A DNA stretch of 64,000 nucleotides from Epsilonproteobacteria bacterium (ex Lamellibrachia satsuma) (GTDB lineage: Bacteria > Campylobacterota > Campylobacteria > Campylobacterales > Sulfurovaceae), in the NCBI GenBank assembly GCA_003934925.1, contig JQIX01000048.1, positions 21,372 through 85,371 of the forward strand, in the 5' to 3' direction. Under the pieces are notes generated by a model, which was not told the DNA's origin, ran no database searches, and saw only the letters and a list, made by a program, of their open reading frames with translations. Shown here in pieces: positions 8,302-17,256 of the stretch (the first letter of the stretch is position 1; every line of letters starts with the position of its first letter). A program made the translations under genes and the position numbers.

Positions 8302-9465
8302 TTATTTAAACAGGTCTGCCAATGCAGTTGTGTCTTTGGTCTTCTCGGCTTCCCCGCTCTCTGCTGATTCAGGTTGCCTTTCAGTTACACCTTCGACTTC
8401 ATTCAGTTCAATGGTATATCCTGTCAGCATAGAGGCCAGGCGGATATTGATCCCGCTTTTCCCTATGGCTTTTGCTTTTTGGTCTCCGGTAATGTTGACG
8501 ACCGCTTTTTTCTCATCGGCATCTACTTTTATACTCTGCGTAATGGCAGGGCTCAATGCTCGTGTAATGAAGATCTCCGGGATAGGAGAGTACTCGATAC
8601 AGTCGATATTTTCTCCATTAAGCTCTTCACTTACCGCATTGATACGCACACCTTTTACACCTACGGCCGCACCTATAGGGTCAACATTCATCTGCTCTGT
8701 TTTAAGGGCTATTTTAGCTCTTTCACCAGGGATCCTTGCTGCCCCTACGATTTCCACGACACCATCTTCAATTTCAGGTACTTCGTTGGCCATGAGGGCT
8801 TCAAGGAATTTAGGTGAAGTACGGGTCAATTCGAGAAAAAGGCCGTATTGAGGGTCAACACTTACATATCTAAGCAAGGCTCTGATCGTATCACCGCGCT
8901 TGAATTTTTCTCCTTTGATACGATTCCGCTGTGTAAGGATCCCTTTAAGTTCCCCGATCTCAACATGGGTATTGTCTTCTGCATCCACACGGTTTACGGT
9001 ACCTAACATAACAGTACCGACCTTTTCTTTGTATTTTTCAAAAAGGTCCTGTTCTATACGTCTTTGTACATGGTATTCAAGTTCTCTAAAGAGGTTGGCA
9101 GATGCTGTACGGCCATACTCTTCAAGAATGAACTCTTCTTTAAGTTGGTCACCAAGTTCAATAGAATCATCAAATTCTTTTGCTTCTGAAAGAGAAATGA
9201 AACTGTCTGATACTACTTTTTCCTTATTTCCTTCTCTCCCTACCTCTGTAAAAAGTTGTTCATCATTGTCTGCTACAACAGTGATCACTTTAAAGATAGA
9301 GTAGGTTTTTGTATCCTTGTCAATGTTCACTTCAAAGGTGCTTGTATAGCTTGTAAGTTTTTTTGCAGTGTTGATCAGGGCTTCTTTAAATGCTTCTATG
9401 GCATTCTCTTTTGAGATGTTCTTTTCATGTGCGATGGCTTCAATAATGTCCAGTATTTTTTCCAT
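8302..9465 (-). CDS. nusA: Transcription termination/antitermination factor NusA
   Basis: Binds RNA polymerase and modulates pausing, termination and antitermination. It has 387 residues: N-terminal polymerase-binding domain (1-125), S1 domain (about 130-200, VGTVMLGTVNRVDAEDN), KH1 (VGVKGVRINAVSEELNGENID) and KH2 (IGKSGINIRLASMLTGY), then a short acidic tail. It lacks the extra C-terminal repeats of the E. coli protein. AAGGAAAAT precedes the ATG. Confidence 0.96.
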   Translation of the reverse strand: MEKILDIIEAIAHEKNISKENAIEAFKEALINTAKKLTSYTSTFEVNIDKDTKTYSIFKVITVVADNDEQLFTEVGREGNKEKVVSDSFISLSEAKEFDDSIELGDQLKEEFILEEYGRTASANLFRELEYHVQRRIEQDLFEKYKEKVGTVMLGTVNRVDAEDNTHVEIGELKGILTQRNRIKGEKFKRGDTIRALLRYVSVDPQYGLFLELTRTSPKFLEALMANEVPEIEDGVVEIVGAARIPGERAKIALKTEQMNVDPIGAAVGVKGVRINAVSEELNGENIDCIEYSPIPEIFITRALSPAITQSIKVDADEKKAVVNITGDQKAKAIGKSGINIRLASMLTGYTIELNEVEGVTERQPESAESGEAEKTKDTTALADLFK

Positions 9466-9597
9466 TGGTATTTTCCTTATATATCAAAATTCAATATTAC
9501 CGCTACAAGAGGTAACATAACAGTGTTAAGAACGTCTAAGAAGTGGTGTTTTTGAAGAAGAACATTATAGCTAATGGAACCTTTACTCAAAATAAAG

Positions 9598-9603
9598 TAT
9601 AAT
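9598..9603 (+). promoter_or_regulatory. Probable -10 box for the HP0268-like gene
   Basis: TATAAT stands 53 bases before the start codon, in the AT-rich interval between divergent nusA and the small gene. Campylobacterota promoters often have a clear -10 and a weak -35, which fits. Confidence 0.4.
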
Positions 9604-9655
9604 TAAAGTTAATTACACAATGTATGGATAATAACAGATTATAAAGGGAAAATAG

Positions 9656-9895
9656 ATGAAATTGAAACTTGCTAGAACAACACTTAAAGCAAAACCAAAA
9701 ACGATTGAGTTGAAAAAATTAGAAGATGAGCTAGCGAACAGATCCATATTTTATTTTGATAAAGACAATTCACATAAAGAGCTTAAAGAATTGATCGAGT
9801 ATTTTGAAGAAAAAGGTTATTCAGTCTATATGCGTGAAGTGAAATACGGACTTGATGAAAATGAATATATCTACGAAGTGCATATCATAGCGTAA
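9656..9895 (+). CDS. HP0268-family small protein
   Basis: A 79-residue basic/acidic protein starting MKLKLARTTLK, with ELKELIEYFEEKGYSVYMREVKYG and an EVHIIA end. Length, N-terminus and position directly before miaB fit the Helicobacter HP0268 family, in which a nicking-endonuclease activity has been reported. I rely mainly on synteny and overall pattern and see no catalytic motif I can vouch for. AAAGGGAAAA precedes the ATG. Confidence 0.65.
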   Translation: MKLKLARTTLKAKPKTIELKKLEDELANRSIFYFDKDNSHKELKELIEYFEEKGYSVYMREVKYGLDENEYIYEVHIIA

Positions 9896-9918
9896 CACAA
9901 AGAGAACTATTTGAGTAT

Positions 9919-9968
9919 AAGAATTAAAATTCAATATAACAAGACACTAAATGCCGAGTCATAAAAAA
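9919..9968 (+). repeat. 50-bp repeat spanning the miaB start codon (copy 1)
   Basis: Matches 25450-25500 over its full length with about six substitutions and one gap. Both copies contain AAGAATTAAAATTCA, then ACTAAATGC and GAGTCATAAAAAA. The ATG in ACTAAATG is the start of miaB here and of a histidine kinase in the other copy, so both proteins begin M-x-S-H-K-K. Confidence 0.85.
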
Positions 9969-11255
9969 TTATTTATAGAGACACTTGGTTGTGCGATGAA
10001 TGTTCGAGACAGTGAACATATGATCGCAGAACTGAACCGAAAAGAACCCTACGAACTTACTGAAGAACTCTCCGAGGCTGACCTTATCATTATCAATACC
10101 TGTTCAGTCAGGGAGAAACCTGTGGCTAAACTTTTTTCAGAGATAGGTGTATTTAACAAGTATAAAAAAGAGGGTGCCAAGATAGGTGTTTGCGGATGTA
10201 CTGCAAGCCATTTGGGAAAAGATATCATCAAAAGAGCGCCTTCTGTGGACTTTGTCCTGGGTGCAAGGAACGTATCCAAGATCATAGAGGTGGTAGATAA
10301 AAAGCATGCTGTTGAGGTAGATACGGATTTTGATGAAAGTACGTATGCTTTTGGCGAGTACAGAACAAATCCGTTTAAAGCCATGGTGAATATCTCTATA
10401 GGATGCGATAAGTCCTGTACCTTCTGCATCGTCCCTGCAACACGCGGTGATGAGGTCTCCATCCCAAGTGACCTGCTTGTGCAGGAGATCACCAAAGCGG
10501 TGAAAAACGGTGCCAAAGAGGTGATGCTTTTAGGGCAGAATGTCAATAATTACGGAAGACGTTTCGGTTCTTCTGATGAAAAATGCGATTTTACGCAACT
10601 TTTACAAAAGATCTCCAAAATAGAAGGCTTGGAGCGCATACGCTTTACCTCTCCCCATCCTTTGCATATGGATGATGCTTTCATCCGGGAATTTGCATCC
10701 AATCCCAAAATATGCAAACAGATCCATGTTCCGCTTCAAAGCGGTTCTACTGCATTGCTTAAAGCCATGAAACGCGGATACACCAAAGAAAATTTCATAA
10801 ACCGGTGTGAAAAGATAAGAACACTCTGCCCCGAAGCGACCATTTCTACGGATGTCATAGTAGGTTTCCCGGGAGAAAGTGATGCAGACTTTGAAGATAC
10901 GATGGATGTACTGGAAAAGGTACGTTTCGAGCAAATGTTCTCATTCAAATACTCCCCGAGACCCTACACCGAGGCTGCCGAATTTGAAGAGCAGATAGAC
11001 AGTACAGTAGCAGGAGAGCGACTTTCCAGACTTCAGGCAAGGCATACAGAAATTTTGGATGAGATCATGGATGCCCAGTTGGGAAAAGTGCATCAAGTCT
11101 ATTTTGATGAATTGAAATCCAACGGAAGAGTCTCCGGGCGTTCAAATGATGGAAAGCTTGTATTTGTCGAAGGAAGTGAAGAGCTTTTGGGAAAGATCCG
11201 GGATGTAAAGGTCACAAAAACCTCCAGGGGTGCGCTTGACGGAGAGTTGGTCTAG
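9951..11255 (+). CDS. miaB: tRNA-2-methylthio-N6-dimethylallyladenosine synthase MiaB
   Basis: Radical-SAM methylthiotransferase acting on i6A37 in tRNA anticodon loops. It has 434 residues. The N-terminal UPF0004 domain carries three cluster Cys (GCAMN, NTCSVRE, CGCTAS). The radical-SAM motif CxxxCxxC is in [16 protein letters not shown], and a TRAM domain ends the protein. The paralogue rimO lies 4 kb downstream with its own signatures. The first six codons lie in a repeat shared with another gene, and no strong ribosome binding site is visible before the ATG. Confidence 0.94.
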   Translation: MPSHKKLFIETLGCAMNVRDSEHMIAELNRKEPYELTEELSEADLIIINTCSVREKPVAKLFSEIGVFNKYKKEGAKIGVCGCTASHLGKDIIKRAPSVDFVLGARNVSKIIEVVDKKHAVEVDTDFDESTYAFGEYRTNPFKAMVNISIGCDKSCTFCIVPATRGDEVSIPSDLLVQEITKAVKNGAKEVMLLGQNVNNYGRRFGSSDEKCDFTQLLQKISKIEGLERIRFTSPHPLHMDDAFIREFASNPKICKQIHVPLQSGSTALLKAMKRGYTKENFINRCEKIRTLCPEATISTDVIVGFPGESDADFEDTMDVLEKVRFEQMFSFKYSPRPYTEAAEFEEQIDSTVAGERLSRLQARHTEILDEIMDAQLGKVHQVYFDELKSNGRVSGRSNDGKLVFVEGSEELLGKIRDVKVTKTSRGALDGELV

Positions 11256-11258
11256 GAA

Positions 11259-11888
11259 GTGAAAACTCTTAAGAAAGTTTCAAGGGAAATCGTAAAAATA
11301 GTTGTACCTTTTTTTGGTTATATCCTTATGCGGTTACTGTGGCATACCTCCAGAAAGTCATTTCATTTCGAAAGTGAATTGACACAGGGACAATATGTAT
11401 ATGTATGTTGGCACGGAGAACTTTTTATGTCACCCCAGGCCTATAGGTATCTCCATAAAACACAGAGTGCTGCAGCTATGATCTCGCATCATTTTGATGG
11501 GGAGTTGATCGCCAGAGTATATGCTTTTTTAGGTATATCTTCTATGCGTGGTTCAGGAAGAAAAGGGGCTAAAGAGGTATTTTTTAAAGCATTTCGCGCT
11601 ATAAAAGAGGGCAAAGAAATACTGCTCACTCCGGATGGCCCCAGGGGACCAAGGCATTATATGCATGATGGTGCCGCTGCATTGGCACTTAAAAGTAAAC
11701 TTCCTGTATGTATTATTAATTTTACATGTGATCACTATTGGCAATTGAACAGCTGGGATAGATTTGTGATCCCAAAGCCATTTTCCAACATAGAATTCCA
11801 TATTAAACCTTTAAATCTGGAAGGAATGACATTGGAAGATGCCAAAAAATACCTTTCTGCAAAAATGTTGGAAGATACGATTATTTAG
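11259..11888 (+). CDS. DUF374-type lysophospholipid acyltransferase-like protein
   Basis: A 209-residue protein with an N-terminal hydrophobic segment and the acyltransferase-like pattern WHGELFMSP, ISHHFDGELIARV (H/D pair), RGSGRKGAKE and LTPDGPRGPRH. This DUF374/LPLAT family probably acylates a lipid at the inner membrane; the substrate is not known. The start GTG at 11259 is three bases after the miaB stop, so it is co-transcribed. The same neighbour follows miaB in Campylobacter. The stop TAG opens a heptamer repeat. Confidence 0.85.
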   Translation: MKTLKKVSREIVKIVVPFFGYILMRLLWHTSRKSFHFESELTQGQYVYVCWHGELFMSPQAYRYLHKTQSAAAMISHHFDGELIARVYAFLGISSMRGSGRKGAKEVFFKAFRAIKEGKEILLTPDGPRGPRHYMHDGAAALALKSKLPVCIINFTCDHYWQLNSWDRFVIPKPFSNIEFHIKPLNLEGMTLEDAKKYLSAKMLEDTII

Positions 11889-11917
11889 TGAGGAATGAGG
11901 AGTGAGGAGTGAGGAGT
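11886..11917 (+). repeat. Heptamer repeat that supplies the xerH start region
   Basis: About four AGTGAGG units run from the stop of the acyltransferase into the first codons of xerH. The repeat provides both the purine-rich ribosome binding site (GAGGA near 11890) and the GTG start at 11902. No hairpin follows. Confidence 0.8.
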
Positions 11918-12744
11918 TAGCAGAGTATATTGAATCATTTCTTGAGTATCTTCTTGATGTACGCGGGTATTCTGAAACTACGGTTGAAACCTATGAGATC
12001 GCTTTGCAGCAAATGGTCGAGGTGAGCCATTATTATGAAGAGGATGGTATAAGTGTTCTAGATATTACTCCTTTTCGTTTCAAAATAGCCAAAAATCATA
12101 AAAAGACCATTGTAAAAAAACTCTCCGCAGTACGTTCCTTTGCGAAATACCTGGAAGATCAGTGTCAAATGAATATCAGACTGATCGCAGATGAGTCCAT
12201 AAAGGTACCTCAGAGCCTTCCTAAACCGATAGAAGAGAAGTATATAGAGGAGGTATTGGATAAAGCAAACCTGGAAGAGAAACTGCTTATTTCCATGCTC
12301 TATGGCTTGGGGCTTCGTATCTCCGAATTGAGCGGCCTTAAACTTGAAGACATCAAAGAGGGATGGGTACAGATACATGGTAAGGGAAACAAGGTACGCG
12401 AACTGCCCCTTTTGGATGAACTGCAAAGGCTCATTACACTTTATGTAGCACAAAAAATACCTAAAAAGTTCCTTTTTGAAAAAGGGAACGCACCAATGAA
12501 TACCGCGCAGTTGCGCTACAAACTTACAAAACTTTTTAAAGAAGCAGGGCTTAAAGTAACCCCCCACCAGCTGCGTCATTCTTTTGCAACACATTTGCTC
12601 AATAATGGCGCACGCATCGCAGATGTCAGTGAACTTTTGGGACATGCCACTATGGCAACGACACAGGTCTATACAAAACTGGGTTCTACCAAGAAAATGC
12701 AGGAGTACATGAAAGCGCACCCACTTGCAATAAATAAAGTATGA
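11902..12744 (+). CDS. xerH: Tyrosine recombinase XerH (single Xer type)
   Basis: Site-specific recombinase that resolves chromosome dimers at dif-type sites. It has 280 residues. The N-terminal SAM-like domain is about 1-95; the catalytic domain shows [11 protein letters not shown] (Arg), [12 protein letters not shown] (Lys), [12 protein letters not shown] (His, Arg), [16 protein letters not shown] (His and Tyr). Campylobacterota carry a single such enzyme. The start must be GTG 11902, inside the heptamer repeat, because other frames stop. A second copy of its 3' end lies at 14386. Confidence 0.88.
   Translation: MRSEELAEYIESFLEYLLDVRGYSETTVETYEIALQQMVEVSHYYEEDGISVLDITPFRFKIAKNHKKTIVKKLSAVRSFAKYLEDQCQMNIRLIADESIKVPQSLPKPIEEKYIEEVLDKANLEEKLLISMLYGLGLRISELSGLKLEDIKEGWVQIHGKGNKVRELPLLDELQRLITLYVAQKIPKKFLFEKGNAPMNTAQLRYKLTKLFKEAGLKVTPHQLRHSFATHLLNNGARIADVSELLGHATMATTQVYTKLGSTKKMQEYMKAHPLAINKV
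12691..12722 (+). repeat. Direct repeat, xerH end (copy 1)
   Basis: These 32 bases near the xerH 3' end recur at 14389-14420 with a single C/T difference. They bracket 1.7 kb containing the outer-membrane protein gene. Confidence 0.9.
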
Positions 12745-12807
12745 TAAAATATATGACGTTATCAATAAGTTCTTATCTGATAGGTCGATAAAAGAAAGGG
12801 ATGAAAA

Positions 12808-14310
12808 ATGAAAAACAGTTATATGTTTCTATCATTGATGTGCATAAGTCTGGCAGGTGCAGAAGAAGCACCATTACTTGAGAACTACACAATGAATCAC
12901 AAGATAAGTTATGAAAAAGTATCCATATCCGATAAAGAAGATATGGGTTTGGTTGGCCTGGGAGTACTTTTTGATTTTAATGAGTATTGGTATGGGGGTG
13001 TTGGTCTTTACGGAGCTGTCGATGGGAAAAGAGGAGGCTTTTTTACGATAGGAGCAGAAAGTGGCTTCCAATTTCCTATAGCAGAAAATTTTCAATTGAA
13101 GAGTGGGCTTTTCCTGGGTGCAGGCGGTGGAGGTTCTGCTCCCCAGGGAGGAGGATTGATGCTTCGTCCCTATATAGAAGGAGATTATTGCAGTAAAGAT
13201 TTCGTTTTTGGTGTAGGAGTGGGTCATATCAGTTTTCCCAATGGTGATATAGAAAGTACCCAACTTTATGTTTCTGTTGAAGTACCAACAAATGGAGATT
13301 ATCTGCAAGGGCATTACTTTTCAAACAGTATATTATCAGGATTGGGTAGTGATCTGCTTAGTACTAAAGAAGTGGAAGCTTCCTTTCTGGTGGAGCACTA
13401 TCTTCCCTCTTCAGGCAGCCTGAATACAGATGGAAATGCAAAAACAGAATCTTTTACTCTGGCAGGTGTTGAATTTGACAGCTTTAAAAATGAGCATATG
13501 TATACTTTTGTGCAAATGGCTGGTGCAGGTGGTGGTCAGGCTGATGGTTATATGGAAGTTTTAGGCGGTCTTGGATATCGCTATCAGCTAGGCACGCTAC
13601 CTTTTTATTTCGATGTACAGGGTGCATTAGGTGCTTCAGGCGGTGGTAAAGTTGATACAGGTGGCGGGTTGGTCTATAAAGTGCAGGCAGGCTTGGATAC
13701 AAAGTTGACTGATCATCTGACTCTTGGGATCAAAGGAGGTATTATAGATGCTTTCAATGGTACATTTAAGGCTGCGGCTTATAGTGCAACCATAGGGTAT
13801 GAGACTACAATTATGGATCATATGCCTAGCAATGGTAATGGGTATTCGGTCCAGCCGAATGCATGGACCTTCCGAATGATCCATAAATCGCATTTAGATA
13901 GCAATAATCTTTTTAAAGACGCAGAAAAAAACAGACAGATTGATCTATTGGGTTTTGCAATTGATCGTTATCTGGATGAGCACTATTATTTGACAGGACA
14001 GTCCTTCTGGGCTTACAATGGGGATGCCGGAGGATATGCAGAAGGAATTGTCGGGGTAGGCTATCATAGTGACCCATATGGTAAATTCTCTCTATATACT
14101 GAAGCACTCGGTGGTGTAGGCGGTGGCGGCGGTATCAATATAGGCGGTGGTTTTTTTGCTTCACTAGGCGGGGGTGTTATTTATAACCTTGACAGGAACT
14201 GGGAAGGACACTTGGGCGGTACATATGTACGTAGCAAAAATGGTACATTCTCTACCTATGATATTGTTTTTGGTGTGGGCTATAAATTTTCACTTTTGGA
14301 AAAGAAATAA
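12808..14310 (+). CDS. Glycine-rich outer-membrane beta-barrel protein, unknown
   Basis: A 500-residue protein with a Sec signal peptide (cleavage probably after LAGA, residue 18). The body alternates polar and hydrophobic residues as in beta strands, with many glycine runs (AGGGGS, GAGGGQ, GASGGGK, GGVGGGGGINIGGGFFASLG). The end, FGVGYKFSLLEKK, has the aromatic strand typical of barrels. Several blocks look alike (GGLGYRYQLG..., GIVGVGYHSDPYG..., VIYNLDRNWE...), suggesting internal duplication. GGGATG serves as ribosome binding site. It sits between xerH and a duplicated xerH tail, so it may have arrived by insertion. No function is recognised. Confidence 0.75.
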   Translation: MKNSYMFLSLMCISLAGAEEAPLLENYTMNHKISYEKVSISDKEDMGLVGLGVLFDFNEYWYGGVGLYGAVDGKRGGFFTIGAESGFQFPIAENFQLKSGLFLGAGGGGSAPQGGGLMLRPYIEGDYCSKDFVFGVGVGHISFPNGDIESTQLYVSVEVPTNGDYLQGHYFSNSILSGLGSDLLSTKEVEASFLVEHYLPSSGSLNTDGNAKTESFTLAGVEFDSFKNEHMYTFVQMAGAGGGQADGYMEVLGGLGYRYQLGTLPFYFDVQGALGASGGGKVDTGGGLVYKVQAGLDTKLTDHLTLGIKGGIIDAFNGTFKAAAYSATIGYETTIMDHMPSNGNGYSVQPNAWTFRMIHKSHLDSNNLFKDAEKNRQIDLLGFAIDRYLDEHYYLTGQSFWAYNGDAGGYAEGIVGVGYHSDPYGKFSLYTEALGGVGGGGGINIGGGFFASLGGGVIYNLDRNWEGHLGGTYVRSKNGTFSTYDIVFGVGYKFSLLEKK

Positions 14311-14385
14311 ATATGAGTTTCTATCTATTTGTTTTATGTCCATATTCTGATGAAAATCTTATTGTCTTATTTTGAGTGGGATCCT

Positions 14386-14436
14386 GGTAAGAAAATGCAG
14401 GAGTATATGAAAGCGCACCCGTTGGCAGGCAAGTGA
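14386..14436 (+). pseudogene. Remnant of an xerH 3' end
   Basis: The frame reads [20 protein letters not shown], against [22 protein letters not shown] at the end of xerH. Upstream of 14386 no recombinase sequence is recognisable. It is a duplicated tail or the relic of a second xer gene. Confidence 0.8.
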
Positions 14437-14492
14437 GTAGCTATCAACGAGCAGTGAGCAATGAGAAGTCTATGTTTTCTTTGAAAAGATAG
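14432..14492. repeat. Heptamer repeat plus hairpin overlapping the end of tilS
   Basis: AGTGAGTAGCTATCAACGAG and the following AGTGAGCAAT run from 14433. A hairpin follows (CTAT-G-TTTTC, TTT, GAAAA-G-ATAG, 14470-14492). The repeat part closely matches the sequence inside murD (19921-19948, complement). It encodes the last residues of TilS (FSLLTAR) and its stop codon. Confidence 0.7.
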
Positions 14493-15424
14493 GGTCTGGT
14501 CTTTGATGGGATTTTAGCGATACGGCATTCCTCTTTAAACTTTTTTGGCATATCAACTGTCACATAAGGAGCAATGTAGAGCAGATCATCTTGTATTTCT
14601 ACCGCCCACTCTCCTCCTATGACGAGGCTTTGCTCTTTTTCTATTTCTTGGCGTTGTGAAGCAGAAAGAAGATAGCCAAGTTGTTTTAAGGCAAGGTCGG
14701 CTGCTTTGGCTTTTGTAGAAAATGTATGTAATTTGATGATTTTTAACTTTTTTTGAGAGTAGATCATTTTAAAATCTTTTTCAAGAGATTTTTTATCTTT
14801 TCTCAAATAATCAAAGCTGCGTTTGATGCCCCCTTTATACTTTGCTATAAGAGGATCGGAAAATTGTTTCCTGAAAAGATTACGCTCATACTTTTCATCA
14901 CTGTTGCTTTTATCTACAAAATAGGGGTGATTGTTCTCTTCCAGATATGCAAGCAGTTCATCTTTGCTGTATTCAAGGAGAGGACGTAGCAAGGTATAAT
15001 TCTCTCTATGCGTTACAGGTTCCAGTCCTATAAGTTCAGAAACCCCCGCTCCTTTGGTCAGGCGCATAAGAAACCATTCAAGCTGGTCATTGAGCTGGTG
15101 TGCAGTGATCAGTGTATCATAATCTTGTTCTTTAATGAGTGTTTCAAAGAATTCATAACGGAACTCTCTGGCATTCTTTTCAAAGTGGGAGCTGAATTTG
15201 GGTGCTTTAATGCTATGACAAGTGAGGTTGTATTTTTCAGCCAGTGCTTTGGCATGTGCTACTTCTTTTTTACTCTCTTTTCTTTCACCATAGTCAACAA
15301 TAGCAATATCAAATTTGATGTTGTTTTCTATAAATAGAAAAAAAAGTGCAGAGGAGTCTACCCCTGCTGAGAATGCTAAAAGGTTTTTTTTGCTTTGTAG
15401 ATTATTTGTATCTATGTTTAGCAT
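14444..15424 (-). CDS. tilS: tRNA(Ile)-lysidine synthase
   Basis: Adds lysine to C34 of the CAU tRNA-Ile so that it reads AUA. It has 326 residues from the ATG at 15424, chosen over a TTG at 15442 because AGAGGA precedes it. The PP-loop ATP-binding motif appears as AFSAGVDSSAL near residue 25. The protein is of the short type without the full C-terminal tRNA-binding domain, as in other Campylobacterota. The last residues are encoded by a heptamer repeat, so the native end may have been replaced. Confidence 0.9.
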   Translation of the reverse strand: MLNIDTNNLQSKKNLLAFSAGVDSSALFFLFIENNIKFDIAIVDYGERKESKKEVAHAKALAEKYNLTCHSIKAPKFSSHFEKNAREFRYEFFETLIKEQDYDTLITAHQLNDQLEWFLMRLTKGAGVSELIGLEPVTHRENYTLLRPLLEYSKDELLAYLEENNHPYFVDKSNSDEKYERNLFRKQFSDPLIAKYKGGIKRSFDYLRKDKKSLEKDFKMIYSQKKLKIIKLHTFSTKAKAADLALKQLGYLLSASQRQEIEKEQSLVIGGEWAVEIQDDLLYIAPYVTVDMPKKFKEECRIAKIPSKTRPYLFKENIDFSLLTAR

Positions 15425-15495
15425 TATTTCCTCTTTATTCAATGTGTGGTATTGTTTCTCTCTTCATTTTTTTAGAAAAAACGAAGCAAAAAAGC

Positions 15496-15541
15496 GTCGT
15501 GGCTCTCGAATCGCTCCGCTTTCAAGGGCGTTCGCCACGAC
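15496..15541. repeat. Long-loop inverted repeat between tilS and rimO
   Basis: GTCGTGGC (15496-15503) is perfectly complementary to GCCACGAC (15534-15541) across 30 bases. It lies in the gap between two minus-strand genes. It could be part of the tilS leader or a dispersed palindrome. Confidence 0.45.
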
Positions 15542-15546
15542 AGTGA

Positions 15547-15582
15547 CACGCTTTGCGTGATTAAAATAAACACACTTCGTGT
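15547..15582 (-). terminator. Terminator-like hairpins after rimO
   Basis: Directly after the rimO stop, the minus strand reads ACAC-GAA-GTGT followed by TTTATTTT. A second hairpin, CACGC-TTT-GCGTG (15547-15559), comes next. The first has the form of an intrinsic terminator, though the stem is short. Confidence 0.5.
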
Positions 15583-15583
15583 A

Positions 15584-16897
15584 CTAGTGTGATTTAATAA
15601 GTGTGGCAAGTAATTGTGTACCTACAAGTTCTGTTACTTTTGCTTCATACATTTTACCATATTCTACCGGCAGATCAGAGGTATCGTTGATGAGTATCTC
15701 TCCGTCTATGTCCACTGCCCAGAGAAGCGGTCTTGCACTTAGGAGGTATTCATGTTCATCGCTCTCTCCGTCTATCACGAGAGTAATGGTTTGCCCTAGC
15801 ATTTTTTCCAATGATCTGAGTGTGGAGGCTTCGGCTATGGCTCCGAGTATTTCAGCTCTTTTGTTGATGATCTCTTGTGGGATCTGTTCCATGCTGTGGG
15901 CAGTGGTGGTTTCTTCGTTGGAGTAGTGGAACGTGTTGAAGCGGTCAAAGCCGAAACTTTCCATGAAGTTGCAAAGTTTCTCAAAACTTTCTTCTGTTTC
16001 GCCGGGATGTCCGGCTATGACAGAAGTACGCAGAAAGGCATTGGGCTTGCTTTTCATGTATTCCAGCAGTTCAATGGTCTTTTTTTCTCCAAATCCGCGC
16101 TTCATAATTTTAAGCACGGCATCATCGATGTGCTGGATAGGCATATCGTAATAGGTCTGGAAGATTTTCGAGTCGGCAATGGCATCGATGAGCTCAAAAG
16201 TGGTCGTACTGGGGTAAAGGTAGAGGATACGTGCAGATTTTACACCTTCTATGGTTTCTACTGCATTGATGAGGTCTATAAGTCCGTCTTTAAGTCCCAT
16301 ATCTCTTCCGTAGCTTGAGCTGTCCTGAGAGATGAAAGAGAAGTCATAATATCCCTCCCCGACAAGCATTTCCACTTCCTTGATGATGGAAGAGAGAGAA
16401 CGGGAGTGCAGTTTGCCCTTGAAACTTGGAATGGCACAGAAAGAACAGGCCTGGTTGCAGCCTTCCGCGATCTTGATGTAGGCATGGTAGTTTGAGCCGG
16501 TAATGACCCTGCCGCTTGTTTCCGTTGCCAGATAGACTTCCGGGCTGAAAGTGCTCTGCTTTGAGGCGATGAGTGCATCGATTTTCTCGTAGTCACCCAC
16601 CCCCGTAAATATGTCTATCTCAGGCATCTCTGCCTGGAGTTCCTCTTTGTAACGTTCTGAAAGGCAGCCGCTCATCACCAAAATAGAGTCTTTTTTGCGT
16701 TCATTATGGAGATTCAGTACTGTGTTTATACTCTCTTCTTTTGCCGCATCGATGAAGCCGCAGGTATTGACGATAATGACATCTGCTTCTGTGTTCTCAT
16801 CGGTGATCTCATACTCTTTGAGACGTCCGAGCATGACTTCGCTGTCAACAAGATTTTTAGTACAGCCAAGGCTGACAAGGTGTAGTTTTTTTTGCAT
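15584..16897 (-). CDS. rimO: Ribosomal protein S12 methylthiotransferase RimO
   Basis: Radical-SAM enzyme that methylthiolates an aspartate of ribosomal protein S12. It has 437 residues. The N-terminal cluster Cys are in [31 protein letters not shown] and MSGCLSERY. The radical-SAM motif is [18 protein letters not shown], whose SFKGK ending distinguishes RimO from MiaB, and a TRAM domain ends the protein. Confidence 0.95.
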   Translation of the reverse strand: MQKKLHLVSLGCTKNLVDSEVMLGRLKEYEITDENTEADVIIVNTCGFIDAAKEESINTVLNLHNERKKDSILVMSGCLSERYKEELQAEMPEIDIFTGVGDYEKIDALIASKQSTFSPEVYLATETSGRVITGSNYHAYIKIAEGCNQACSFCAIPSFKGKLHSRSLSSIIKEVEMLVGEGYYDFSFISQDSSSYGRDMGLKDGLIDLINAVETIEGVKSARILYLYPSTTTFELIDAIADSKIFQTYYDMPIQHIDDAVLKIMKRGFGEKKTIELLEYMKSKPNAFLRTSVIAGHPGETEESFEKLCNFMESFGFDRFNTFHYSNEETTTAHSMEQIPQEIINKRAEILGAIAEASTLRSLEKMLGQTITLVIDGESDEHEYLLSARPLLWAVDIDGEILINDTSDLPVEYGKMYEAKVTELVGTQLLATLIKSH

Positions 16898-16974
16898 CTA
16901 TATTCTTTAATTTTTTCGAATTATATCATAATGTTTTGTATTTCGCATTCCCGTGTATGCACATCGTGATATGA

Positions 16975-17124
16975 ACGTTTGGCACGGCCAAACCTACGGC
17001 AAAATATTATGTTTCCAAATAATAACGTGTGGATGTGATCGTGTCACACGTCAAAATAAAATCATTGCGGAAATTGAACATGGAAATACATATTGCACAT
17101 CGTAGGTTTGGCCGTGCCAAACGT
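16975..17124. repeat. Inverted 24-bp GTAGGTTTGGCC repeats around 102 bp
   Basis: The sequence at 17101-17124 (CGTAGGTTTGGCCGTGCC...) is the exact reverse complement of 16975-16998. Each arm is itself a small palindrome, TTTGGC-CGT-GCCAAA. The spacer is AT-rich and holds CGTCAAAATAAAA, repeated again just outside the right arm. This fills most of the 359-base gap between rimO and the porin gene; I see no coding frame there. Related units stand at 58764-58942. Confidence 0.85.
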
Positions 17125-17182
17125 CAAAATAAAACGGTTGTGGAAATAAATATTTTGTATTTTAAAAACGCTAAATAAATTT

Positions 17183-17226
17183 GGAAAGAAAAAAAGAAAG
17201 GTTAGAGCCAGGCAAAAGCCTGAACC
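17183..17226 (-). terminator. Terminator of the porin gene
   Basis: After the porin stop the minus strand forms CAGGC-TTTT-GCCTG (17209-17222), extended by GGTT/AACC with an internal bulge, then a run TTTCTTTTTTTC. This fits an intrinsic terminator. Confidence 0.65.
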
Positions 17227-17256
17227 CTAAAAGGCTGTAACTTTAAGAAGTGATTC

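Noticed and set aside
12691..14436. Integron-like cassette with XerH as integrase
   Set aside because: XerH has the sequence and context of the housekeeping single Xer enzyme and no attC-like site is evident; only the tail duplication is supported.
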